From Bolinopsis microptera (lineage: Eukaryota > Ctenophora > Tentaculata > Lobata > Bolinopsidae), in assembly GCF_026151205.1 (NCBI RefSeq), contig NC_087080.1:10091837-10155836 (forward strand): a stretch of 64,000 nt of DNA. Direction: 5' to 3'. The notes below the pieces were generated by a model. It was not told the DNA's origin and did no database searches. It worked only from the letters and a program-made list of their open reading frames with translations. Every line of letters starts with the position of its first letter. Positions within the stretch are counted from its first letter, which is position 1. Made by a program: the position numbers and the translations under genes. Shown here in pieces: positions 36,890 to 47,402 of the stretch.

Positions 36890-39405
36890 TAGTTTATCTT
36901 ACAGGATAATTGAGAAATTGGAACCTTCGTTTCGTCAGACAAACTATTAGCTAAAGAAGAAGCATCACTTTGATATAAATCGTACGAACATAAGTTTGAA
37001 CATTTTTTTGAAGAGGACAAATTGTGGACCAAGAATCAAGATGACCATATTCGTGGATTGGTACTTACTCTTTTATTCGGATATTAGAAACCACCCAAAG
37101 ACTTGAAATTAGAAACTGGATACTATAGTTAAAGTCTATTCTTTGTCACTGTATCTTCTTGCCTGCTTGTCCAGGAGAATACGAGTGCAGAGTGACGAGA
37201 CATTAATATTAATATTATGTTTTGCGTGCCCAAGTTTCTGATATGCTTGATAATTCAGTTTGATAGTTGGCACTTGGTTTGATAGTTTAACGGATTTGTA
37301 TTTGTATTTGTTGTGACAGTTACTTGTTAGGTTTGGAAATATATATTATATCAGAAAGTTGTCTGATTACTATAAAATAAATTACTCAATAAACGCTGTT
37401 TCATTTGTGCAACCCTGAAGGCTAACCTTAAACAACTGTTTTTAGTTTTACAATTACAGGCTATAAGTATAATAATGCCCATCAACATAGAGATTCGTCG
37501 AAATGCCAGGCTGAGCGCCGCCTGCAGTAAGGCAAAACTTGTAATATCACGCGTAGACACCTGACACAATATGTCAAATGTTTGGTTCACGATGTCGATC
37601 CTTCCCAGCTCGGCGAGGCCCAGTGGTGCATTAATCGACGATGTCAATTCATCGCGGCACAGTCGCGCATCTCGCCGATCTAGCGAGTCGTTGCGAGAAT
37701 CATAATTGAGTGCGCGGCACAGTAACTGAAGTGGTGCATTTTGCCGATCTACGGTTGCGAGAAGAATTATTTGATGCGCGGCCCAGTAGTGCATCGCGCT
37801 ACAACTACAAGTCAAATGTTATATCACAAATTCAAAGTAATAATATGTTTAATACCCAACCCAGAAAACGGATCTAGATCACTTTCATGGCACCGATTTC
37901 ACATAGCCATGTGTCTACGCGTACTGCGTGACGCGCTTGTTTCACAAGTAGATTTTGCCGCCTACGGCGGTCGCGCGCTACTGCAAGCGAGAGGGCTCTG
38001 GTTAGAGCAAGCACCGATCTAGATCACTTTCATGCCTAAAGGTAAGAAGTGCGCCATCGACAGTGAGCCGCACGTGCCGACTGTAGGATGGTTTTTAAGC
38101 GCTAATTTCGGCCAGCACAATTTTCTTCAAACAAATAGATATTTATTGGAGGACTTCGCCGCTTCGACGCGCCGCGCGAACTAGCATTCTTGCGAACTAG
38201 CATTCGCATCGATCGTTGCTCTGCTTCGCAAAGCGACGATATCGATGGGTTGACATCGTAAACCAAAGATATTTAGAATCCTTCCCGACCTCCAATTGCA
38301 ACAAAAATTGGTAAGCTTACTCATAGACTTACAAGGAAAGTGTCCGAAAAATTTAAAGCATATCCAACCATCAGAAATTATGTTACAGCTAAAAGCAGCG
38401 TATTTTGCCCCATTTTGATCACTATATCAACTCCGATATCCACCAAATTTTTTGGACAGATGTGAAAGCCCTATCACCTATTGGAAGGTCGTCGCCAATT
38501 TCCAGAATGATCTCATTTAAGGAACTGTTACCTGGGGACCTCAGGCTATTATGTTCATAAACACGAATAGAGATTAGGCGGAATGACAGGCTGAGCGCGG
38601 CCCAGTAAAGGAACTGAAGATATATCCTAATAATACAAAAATGGTCAAATTTGGACGAATTTGGTCAAATTACTTGACTTTTACAGCCTAGCTACTTTTG
38701 CTCCAAAAGCCGCGCACCATCGAATATGGCACCTTGGCGAAACTCACTGATCTTTCCAAAAAGGTATGACAAATTTGGTATTGTGAAAATTCTCACAGTC
38801 CCTAGAAAACATTGGTACCAAAATTTTAAAAATCCGAGCAAGTTTATTTTGATCGTGCACCCCCTACTAAAGGGCATTTTCACAAGAATTTTCTTAAAAT
38901 TTGGGCGAGCTATTTAGTAGGAGCGGCCGGGCTCGCTAGAGGTGACTGATTTTCAACAACGTCAAACGTTGACATTGACATACGTTGCATGCCACTTTTC
39001 GCGCGCGAAGCGCGCGCCGCCAAAGGCGGAAAAATAATATGATATTTGGATACGAAACATGTATCAACGTTGACATACGTTGCATGCCATTTTTCGCGCG
39101 CGTCACGTCAAGTTCACTTTTCGCACGCTATATTTAGCCTAGTAGTCATGACAACCACATTACTGTGCAAAGTTAAAAAGCTGCGATATTTTATTTGGCC
39201 CAACATCAAACTGTAGGGTCTATTTCATAATTTAGGTTGTCCCAAATTTTGCTCTTGGGGAACTAATTTTAAATTTAAAAGACGAACATTTTATTGAAAA
39301 CCGGAAGGTTCTATTTATTTTACTTTTTGAGATTAAATAGACCGCAGCCAGTAAGATTTACTGGGAATCTGCAATCATATTTTTAATTTAATTTTCGTTC
39401 ATGTT
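36890..39405. other. repeat-rich region downstream of MIGA
   Basis: No gene is supported. A segment at 37480-37530 (GAAATGCCAGGCTGAGCGCC) recurs in related form at about 38564-38610. A segment ending CATACGTTGCATGCCA plus a CGCGCGCG run appears at about 38975-39000 and 39071-39105. The GC-rich palindromic patches stand out from the AT-rich neighbourhood and look like remains of DNA transposons. Confidence 0.55.
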
Positions 39406-40050
39406 GTATAAGGTTTATAACCTAACAAGACGCGCGCCTAGTTGGACTCGTCGACGGTATTATTTTGTATTTGGAACAAAATATTTAGAACAAACATTTT
39501 ACGAGTATCACCCATTAATGTTTTGCCATACGTTGTATGACCCGCCGCGCGCACGAGTGCGCGGCTCCCCCTTTATCGTCCCTCTTTATCGTCAGAACGA
39601 TAGTGAAACGACCGTGTGAAATGACCGTGGGGGTCAAGACTTGTAGGTTTACAACCTATACTACCAGGACGTGCGCCAAGTTGGACTCGTCGACGGTCCA
39701 ATATATGGAACAGATATTTTACGAGTATCACCTGTTAAGTCAAGACGCGATACAATTAATGTTTATTTTTAACGGTTGTCCATTGTTAATATGGACTAGC
39801 CCGGCACGCGCTACTTTGTAGCACTTGCCATTTCAAGAAGAAAGCGGCGCGCGCTACTTCGAAGAAAATTAGATGAGTAACATCCATCAAGCGCTATACT
39901 ACTACTTCGAAGAAATTTAGACGAGTAACACCCATGCCATCAAATTTAATAGGTGATACTCGTAAAATATTAGTTTCAAATATTAAAACAAGACCATCGA
40001 CGAGTCCAACTCGGTGCATGCGTGTCTTGGTAGGTTATAAACCTACAAAT
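39406..40050. mobile_element. non-autonomous TIR element
   Basis: AGGTTTATAACCTA and AGTTGGACTCGTCGACGGT near the left end (39410-39460) are mirrored near the right end (39985-40048), and a third, direct copy lies inside at about 39645-39740. Flanks read GTTCATGTT (39397-39405) and GTTCAATGTT (40051-40060), an imperfect duplication. No ORF. Confidence 0.6.
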
Positions 40051-40266
40051 GTTCAATGTTATAAAAAAATGTAAAAATTTTTTGAAAAGAATTCGAAATT
40101 GCATTTTTATCTAAATAAATTACTGTAAAAAGTTTTGAGCCTGAAATTTGTCATTTTTGGTCCATTGATAAAGAGTTTAGTTTATATTTTATATTTGTGG
40201 TAAAGTGCTCACTTCAGGGGTATTGTTATGTAAGGACCCAGGCTTAGTGTTCATAAACAATAAACA

Positions 40267-41066
40267 CACTCGAACTTACCATCAGAGAGGAGTTCATTCC
40301 AGCAATCCTTGATAGAGCATTTAGTTGCACTGACACTCTTAGAGAGATCTTTTCTCTACCACCAAGGTATGGAGGGCTGGGTATCCCTATAATAACAGAA
40401 CTGGCCAACTCAGAGTTCCTGTATTCAGTCAAAGCTACAGTTTTGCTAAAAACGGCTATACTAAGCCAAGAGGTAAACTATCTTGACGACAAGGATAAAA
40501 GCCATGAAATCAAGACATCCATCAGTAAAGATCGCAATGAGTATTACACCAGAAGACAGGAGGCAATTCAGGAGTCTCTGCCACAAACATTTAAACTTAT
40601 GTTACAGCTAGCAGCAGAGAAGGGTGCAAGTTCCTGGCTAACCACCTTACCACTCAAAAGCTATGGTTATCTCCTGAATAAGCAACAGTTTTCAGATGCT
40701 ATAGCTTTAAGATATAACCTGAAGTTGAAAGATTGTCCAAAACTTTGTACTTGTGGTGATTCCTACTCCGCAAACCATGGCCTCACGTGTAAACTTGGGG
40801 GTTATGTGACCTTGAGGCATAACTCACTTCGAGATACAATAGCTAATATCATGCGGACAGTCAAATGCAAAGACGTTCAGACAGAGCCCCCTCTTCTTCC
40901 AGTCAGCGGCATGCAGTTACCACGAGGTACAGTAACTGGAGATCAAGCCCGACTAGATATATCAGCAAGATCAGTTTGGAATGCGTTGGAAAGAGCATTT
41001 TTTGATGTAAGAGTGTTTCACGCTCCTGCTCCAACCAACGCCGCTAAACCAATTCCTATGATGTAT
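40267..41066 (+). pseudogene. retroelement C-terminal ORF, 5' part (truncated)
   Basis: An open frame beginning around ELTIREEFIPAIL and PPRYGGLGIPIITELA continues through SSWLTTLPLKSYGYLLNK, a Cys/His cluster (CPKLCTCGDSYSANHGLTCK) and DQARLDISARS...AFFDVRVF. I recognise this as the C-terminal region of a retroelement polyprotein common in corals and other early animals. The upstream reverse transcriptase is missing. The frame breaks at about 41066 where LINE sequence begins, and resumes in the same register at about 50404. The LDI and FFDVRV pair is compatible with a PD-(D/E)XK nuclease core; that is inference. Confidence 0.75.
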
Positions 41067-42344
41067 TTGATTTTGATTTGAAACTTTTACAAAATAGCAA
41101 ATATACAAATGTACAGCAAATCGAACAAACATATAAAATGGGCCGAAATGTATAAATGCTATAAAGCGTGGGTCAGTGAAACAAGTACAGAGGACAACTT
41201 TTAAAACACGAGGTTTATGGCCGCCCAAAGTCTCAATAACGTCACCTCCACCTAGTAATAAAATTATGAAATATGAAGTGTGAAACAAATTATGAAATAT
41301 GAAGTGTGAAACAATCAAGAAATAGCTTGTATATAAATTATAAAATTGTCTCTCAAATACAGATAACTTCCGAAAACTATTAAGATACACAATACTCATT
41401 CAAATACTGATCAGTGTCCGAGAGACATGAATTTGATTTTGATTGAAATAAATTTTCGTGCACATACAGAATGAATGGTTAATAATTTAATTTATATGTA
41501 GACCAAGCTCTGTGCACGGGATGCTTCCTGGAAGAATCCAGTTCTTTTAGCGGGGCACCCTACCTAAAGCCAAATTGAGATATAATAATCATATTCCTAG
41601 AGAAATAATCAGAAATCGAATACCAATCAAATAATATGATATATATGAGTAGTAACCATATTTACTATGCAAAATGCCCCAACCACATAGTGTAAATTTA
41701 TATAGAATTCAAATTCCATATCATCATTAAACCTCAATACCTAGTCAATATAATAGCCCAAGCAAAATTAAATAACTTCTTATATACCTTACTGTCATAC
41801 TACAAATTAATTAAACATTTGAAATCTGTTGACCAGAGAATAAATTTCTAAGCCTAATGCAAGTGAAATAATTTAGATGCAATAATGAATGCCTAATGTG
41901 AGTATCATTTGTCAATGTCCTTGTAAAAAAGTCTGTACAAGAGATATGAGTAACTAATATAGAAGAAAAAACAGGAAGTTGTCGTCTGTTGTAAAATAAA
42001 TAAAATATCTAGAATATAAATTAGAATATAAAATAACATTCAGTCAATGTGTCGTAATAAACTGTACAATTATCAAATGTTAAAACTGGGTGATACAGTC
42101 ACCAAAAAAAAATACTAAGTATGATAAGTTAATAAATTAAATGTGGTCTATAAAACTACCACTAAGTATAATAGGTCAATAAATTAAAAGTGGTTTATAA
42201 AACTACCACTGTGGGAACCCCTTCTCCAGTTAAAACATGTCAGTCATGTGCAAAATCAATCAGAATGGTAAGGTGGTAAAAAAGGGAATATCTTTTCGAT
42301 ACATCAATTATATATGCCTCAGATTTAAAAGAATTAGAAGTTAC
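41067..42344 (-). mobile_element. LINE 3' untranslated region and tail
   Basis: Non-coding sequence downstream (minus strand) of the LINE reverse transcriptase. A TTTGATTTTGATT tail motif appears at 41067-41080 and again at 41432-41445. Two tails imply either a second, truncated LINE 3' end or a duplicated terminus. Confidence 0.65.
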
Positions 42345-44444
42345 TTAGTTATCGGCGACTATGATTGCAGTGTAAAATTTGTCATATGAATTGTCGACGG
42401 TATAATTAGGGTCTGTTGTTATAGATGATAGTAGCTGTTTCTTATACGAATCACTAAAGCTTTTAACATCGGGCAGATTTCGTAGATCTGTTGGAACATT
42501 ATTCCAACATTTTGCCCCCAAGTATTGAAAGTTTTTATGTGATGTTGATCTATTGACATAAAGGTTGCAGCTTTCGCCGCTCCTACTACCTCCTGATATG
42601 TAACTAAATTTGTTCATAAAGTTTGTAGGACAATTGTCATGGATGATTCTAAACATATAATTTGACAGATGGAGTTGTCGTCTAAGATGGAGTGGTAACC
42701 ATTTCATGTCTCTATAAACATTAAGGCTGCTCTCTGTTTTTGGAACGTTGAGAGCTATTTTGGCTACCTTTTTGTACAGAGTGTCAAGTTCAGCAAGTTT
42801 TGTCTTGCCAGCTCTACAATAGATCGTGTCTAAATAATCGAATTGTGGCAACATGAGTGCATTGGCAAACATTTTCCTATATTTAATGGGTAGCAGTGCT
42901 TTACTTCTATACATGGCACCAATTCTCTTCATGACCTTCCTAATAATATAATCTACATGGCTTTTGAAGTTTAATTTACTATCTAGAATGAGGCCAAGAT
43001 ATTTTGTCTCTTTGCACTCCTTGATTGTGAAAGTTACCTCATTACAATCAATGGTTATTTCATCATGTTGGTCAACAGAATCAAACAATAGGAATTCAGT
43101 CTTCTTTTCATTGAGTGATAATTTATTAACACTGAGCCATTTAAAGATTGTCATAAGTTCTATTTTCATGTTTATAAATGTGCTTCTGCAGGTTTGATCA
43201 AAGAATAGTGCACCATCATCTGCAAATAGAAAGGGCTTAGATAGGTTACAGGCATAAATGATGTCATTTATGAAGATACTAAATAATATAGGCCCAATGA
43301 TGCTTCCTTGTGGTACACCACTCAGAACTTCTAAAAATGAGCTTAGATTGCCATTGATCCTAGTGCATTGATATCTACAAGATAAGAAGTTCTTAAACCA
43401 GGTTAAAGCAATGCCACCAATTCCATAATATGCCAATTTTTGAAGCAATATTTCATGATTCACTGTGTCAAAGGCCTTCTTAAGATCAAGAAAGATGATT
43501 CCTGGTTTATAAGACTTAGATTTACTCATATATATTTCGTCCATCAGATCGTACATCAGATAAGTTGTGGAGTGATTTTTCCGAAAGCCATATTGATGCC
43601 GGATGAAAAGTTTGTTCTCTTCCATGTAATCAGTGAGTTGCTTGCCGACAAAGTATTCTATAAGTTTTCCTACAAGTGGAAGGATGGATATTGGCCTGTA
43701 ATTATTAGGATCATCTTTCATTCCTGCCTTATGGATGGGAGTTACTCTAGCTTTTTTACAAAGGGTTGGTACAACACCTGTATTAAGGCTCAGATTGACA
43801 ATGTGGGTCAGTGGCTCAACTATGTGTGGTACAGCTTGCTTAAGTAAAAATAGAGGCACATTGTCATATGAGGCCTTGTCATTCTTGAGCGTTTCGACAT
43901 ACATTAGGATATCAGTTTCATTTATTTCTTGGAATCTATCAAATGAGATATTAGAAGTTCTAGGAGGTAAAAAATCAGTAAAACTAACTCTTTCAATATT
44001 GGGGGCCTGATTTTGTAATCTTGATCCAACATTTGCAAAATGAAAGTTAAATAGCTCAGGATCATTCTCATTGATAGTTTGACAATTAGTTGTACCAGGG
44101 GTCATATTTGATGCCAGTTTGATAGTTTTCCATATCCCTTTAAGATCATTCTTGGCACTTTTAACTTGTAGATCATCGATTACATTAGCCTTTTTGCAGG
44201 TTTTAGCTAATTTATTTCTAATATTTCTCTGAATCTTGTAGCAATCCCAGGCCTCATTACACTTTATACATTTGCTACATGTACCACATTTATTGCAATT
44301 TCCATTGTCTCTCTTATCCTTCTTTTTACGGAATTTCTTTAGAAGAAAATGTGTATGATTAATGGCATATAAAAGTTCAGTAGAAGGTTTATGTATGAAC
44401 TTTTCATGCCTTTCTATGGTCTTGCAAGGGAAGAAGGTTGCATA
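42345..44444 (-). CDS. LINE ORF2, reverse transcriptase part
   Basis: The RT half of a CR1/L2/Jockey-type non-LTR retrotransposon. It opens with a Cys-rich region (CNKCGTCSKCIKC) upstream of the fingers. Motifs in order: VTPIHKAG and NYRPISILP; FLDLKKAFDTVNH (first catalytic Asp); SGVPQGSIIGPILFSIFIND; FADD (catalytic pair); then YLGLILDSKL and the thumb. No stop interrupts it from 44442 to the terminal stop at 42345. It was one ORF with the endonuclease at 46370-47247 until a DNA element inserted. It is interrupted, so probably inactive. Confidence 0.9.
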   Translation of the reverse strand, partial: YATFFPCKTIERHEKFIHKPSTELLYAINHTHFLLKKFRKKKDKRDNGNCNKCGTCSKCIKCNEAWDCYKIQRNIRNKLAKTCKKANVIDDLQVKSAKNDLKGIWKTIKLASNMTPGTTNCQTINENDPELFNFHFANVGSRLQNQAPNIERVSFTDFLPPRTSNISFDRFQEINETDILMYVETLKNDKASYDNVPLFLLKQAVPHIVEPLTHIVNLSLNTGVVPTLCKKARVTPIHKAGMKDDPNNYRPISILPLVGKLIEYFVGKQLTDYMEENKLFIRHQYGFRKNHSTTYLMYDLMDEIYMSKSKSYKPGIIFLDLKKAFDTVNHEILLQKLAYYGIGGIALTWFKNFLSCRYQCTRINGNLSSFLEVLSGVPQGSIIGPILFSIFINDIIYACNLSKPFLFADDGALFFDQTCRSTFINMKIELMTIFKWLSVNKLSLNEKKTEFLLFDSVDQHDEITIDCNEVTFTIKECKETKYLGLILDSKLNFKSHVDYIIRKVMKRIGAMYRSKALLPIKYRKMFANALMLPQFDYLDTIYCRAGKTKLAELDTLYKKVAKIALNVPKTESSLNVYRDMKWLPLHLRRQLHLSNYMFRIIHDNCPTNFMNKFSYISGGSRSGESCNLYVNRSTSHKNFQYLGAKCWNNVPTDLRNLPDVKSFSDSYKKQLLSSITTDPNYTVDNSYDKFYTAIIVADN

Positions 44445-46369
44445 TGGACGTGTTCAAACCTGGTTGGTGGTTTTGTTTCATTTTTCCCACTCATTACTTC
44501 TGGGCCCCCAGATTGAAATCTGTAACATTTTAAGAAAAACTGAAACTACAGACAAAAACTAGACCCTTTGACTGAGGGCACCCTTGAATCAGAATTTTTG
44601 TAACATATTCAGGTCCTGAGATATATCAGTTTAGTTGGGGGCCCTGGATATTGAATTTTGTAACACATTTCTATGTTACACTTTTTCAATGGGTTTTAAG
44701 AGAAGCTTCTTGATAGTTTTTCAAGTTCAGACCAGTTTTTCTAGGTCACAAAGGGTTCCATCAACCATATTCTTGACCAAATTTTGTACTTGGGCCCAAA
44801 ACATTGAATTCTGTAACATATTTATGTTTTCACTGCCAAGGTCATATCTGGAATATTCAATATATTTTTGTATTGGTAACATGGTTTTTAGATTCTCATA
44901 CAAAATTCTGAAGCAATCCTTATTCATATAATTTGATAAAATGGCTGTGGAACTTGAATTATGTAACATTAGAAAGTAAGTGTATAGAGCATGTATCCTA
45001 GTGTGAGGGGTGTTAGGTAAGCTATATTATAGTTTTTGAAGTTCAGACCAGTTTTTCCAGGTCACAAAGGATTCCATCAACCATATTCTTGACCAAATTT
45101 TGTACTTGGGCCCAAAACATTGAATTTTGTAACATATTTATGTTTTGACTACAAAGCTCATATCTGGAATGTTCAATATATTCTTGTACTGGTAACATGG
45201 TTTTTAGATTCTCATACAGAATTGTAAAGCAATCCTTATTCGTATAATTTGATAAAATGGCTGCGGAACCTGAATAACGTAACATTAGAAAGTAAATGTA
45301 TACTGTATAGAGTATAGTAATAGTATAGTATGTATCCTAGTGTGAGGGGTGTTAGGCAAGCTATATTATAGTTTTTGAAGTTCAGACCAGTTTGCCTAGG
45401 TCATAAGGGTTCCATCAACCATATTATTGACCATATTTTGTACTTGGGCCCAAAACATTGAATTTTGTAAGTCCACAGATGGACATGGAACTCTGCCATT
45501 TCAGTGGATAAACTCGTGACCTGGCATTTTATTGTTACAAATTTCAATATATAATAGGGCCCAATTTCTATTTTCTATACAATTTGATATATAAATTAAA
45601 AGTTTTTAAATATCCAACCTTTAATCTAATTAGCTATATTCATTTGATTCAATTTACCGCGTTCTGTCGCGGATTGTCAATTTAAATTACATTACATTTA
45701 AATTGTTACAAAATTCAATAAATTGGTCCCAATTATCATTTTTTTAATTTGTTAAGTTGTTTCATGTCTTTATTTTAATGCATCAACCAACTTAAAACCA
45801 ATACTAGATCAAACAACTCTGTATAACATACTCATTTGTAACCATGTTACGTTATTCAAAGAAATGGGCCTTTTATTGATTATGAACCATATACCAAGAT
45901 TGTGGTAATGCCTTTATACTAGAATTGCTGCACTAATAACCTGGTTTGAGAGTTAAATACATATCATACACTAGCTGTGGTTGTAACAAACTGTAAAGAT
46001 AGATTCATGAAAACAAGATGTTACAAAATGTCCATTTTGGGCCTTTTTATGAAATCAAAAGTGGGCCTTTTTTCATTCCACAGCTAAGCAAATACCTAAA
46101 GTACATTTTTGTGAAGCAAAAAGCTTTAAAATTTAATAATTGGCTGAGCCATTGAAAAGTGTAACCAAATGTTACATTTTTCAACATAACTGGGCCATTT
46201 TACAATATTATTCATAGCCGATGACCTGAGACTATTTTTTATCACAATTATAATCATCTCTGAAAGTTTCAAGACCATCGAGTAATTATTAATGGAGTTA
46301 TTGTAAAAATGAGAAAACCGCCCATTTTGGCAGTGAAACAAAACCACCAACCAGGTTTGAACATGTCCA
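44445..46369. mobile_element. TIR element inserted in LINE ORF2
   Basis: Both ends carry a 36-base inverted repeat with one mismatch, starting TGGACGTGTTCAAACCTGG. TA flanks both sides (44443-44444 and 46370-46371), as for Tc1/mariner-type insertions. With the element and one TA removed, the LINE frame is continuous. A segment of roughly 320-340 bases is repeated inside about three times (starts near 44723, 45039 and 45378). No transposase is visible, so it is non-autonomous. Confidence 0.85.
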
Positions 46370-47247
46370 TATGCCTGTTCAATATGATGACAAAGGCCAG
46401 CTGTGATAGCTTCAACATCTGTACTTTCCAATAGTGGACTGTAATCAGAACAGGTGTCTAGATAGTCTAAGAATTGTTTAACATTACGTTTACAATGATT
46501 TCTAATTTCAACCTTCTCAAATTTAGGAGCTATAGGTACTTTACAATCTATCTCACACATAATAGCTTGATGATCTCCAATACGTTCATCAAGAACAGAA
46601 GATTGGACAAAATCTGCATAACAGTTAGTGAATATTACATCAATAGTAGTCTGGGTAACATTGTCTCCACGTTTAGCAACTCTAGTTATCCCTTGAATGG
46701 TTTGAACTAGATTGTAACATCTCAAGGTCATATCTAATTTTTTGTACTGGGTGGATGAGATATTATTCTGGTCAATGTTTATATCCCCAATCCAGATAAC
46801 CTTTTTCCCATTCAATTTTTTCATGCAAAAATGAATGTATTCAATAAAGTTATCAACACTGCAATAATTTCCAGAGCGATAGAAGCAGCAAACATTGATC
46901 TTGCTATTCTTAAGCTTCACCCATAATGCTTCAATGTTATCAAGCTTACTATCCATAACTAATTCTGTGTAAGCTAGTTTTTTGTTTATCATTAAGCCAC
47001 AACCACCCCTAGAACTGTTTGGCCTGTCGCATCGCATAAGGTTGAAGGAGGAAGGAATATTTATGGTGTCTGTGTCAATAGTATCATTAAGATTCATCTC
47101 ATTTAGGGAAAGTATGTCTAATTTATGATCTCTAATAAGTTGGGAAAGTTCATTACTTTTAGCTAAATTGAGAAGCCCTCCTTGAATGTTACAATGACCA
47201 ATGCAGAGGTTGTGAAACCTATCAGCTGCATTATTAAAATTTGTCAT
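46370..47247 (-). CDS. LINE ORF2, APE-type endonuclease part
   Basis: N-terminal part of ORF2. The apurinic-like endonuclease motifs are in order: IGHCNIQGG (Asn), LDILSLNEMNL (catalytic Glu), CFYRSG, WIGDINID (Asp-x-Asn) and the terminal IGDHQAI (Asp-His). This enzyme nicks target DNA to prime reverse transcription. The frame runs straight into the TIR element at 46369 and resumes at 44444. Start ATG at 47247; ORF spacing to the upstream ORF is about 155 bases. Confidence 0.9.
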
Positions 47248-47402
47248 CTTGTGAATCTTATTAATTCACAATGGAATGAATAAAAGTTGTAAAGTTGTGT
47301 TTAAACTAAAAAACAGAATAAAAGCAGGTTGTATTTGTCTGGATGTCGTACTGTAAAAATAAAACTGATGGTAGGAGTGTTATGTCAGTATTCAGCAGTA
47401 TT

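Noticed and set aside
37351-38022. Overlapping 154- and 93-codon ORFs on both strands with ankyrin-like impressions
   Set aside because: The nucleotide sequence is a degenerate GC-rich repeat; no consistent ankyrin consensus and no exon borders.
44727-45285. Two similar ~80-codon minus-strand ORFs
   Set aside because: They reflect the ~320-base tandem repeat inside the TIR element.
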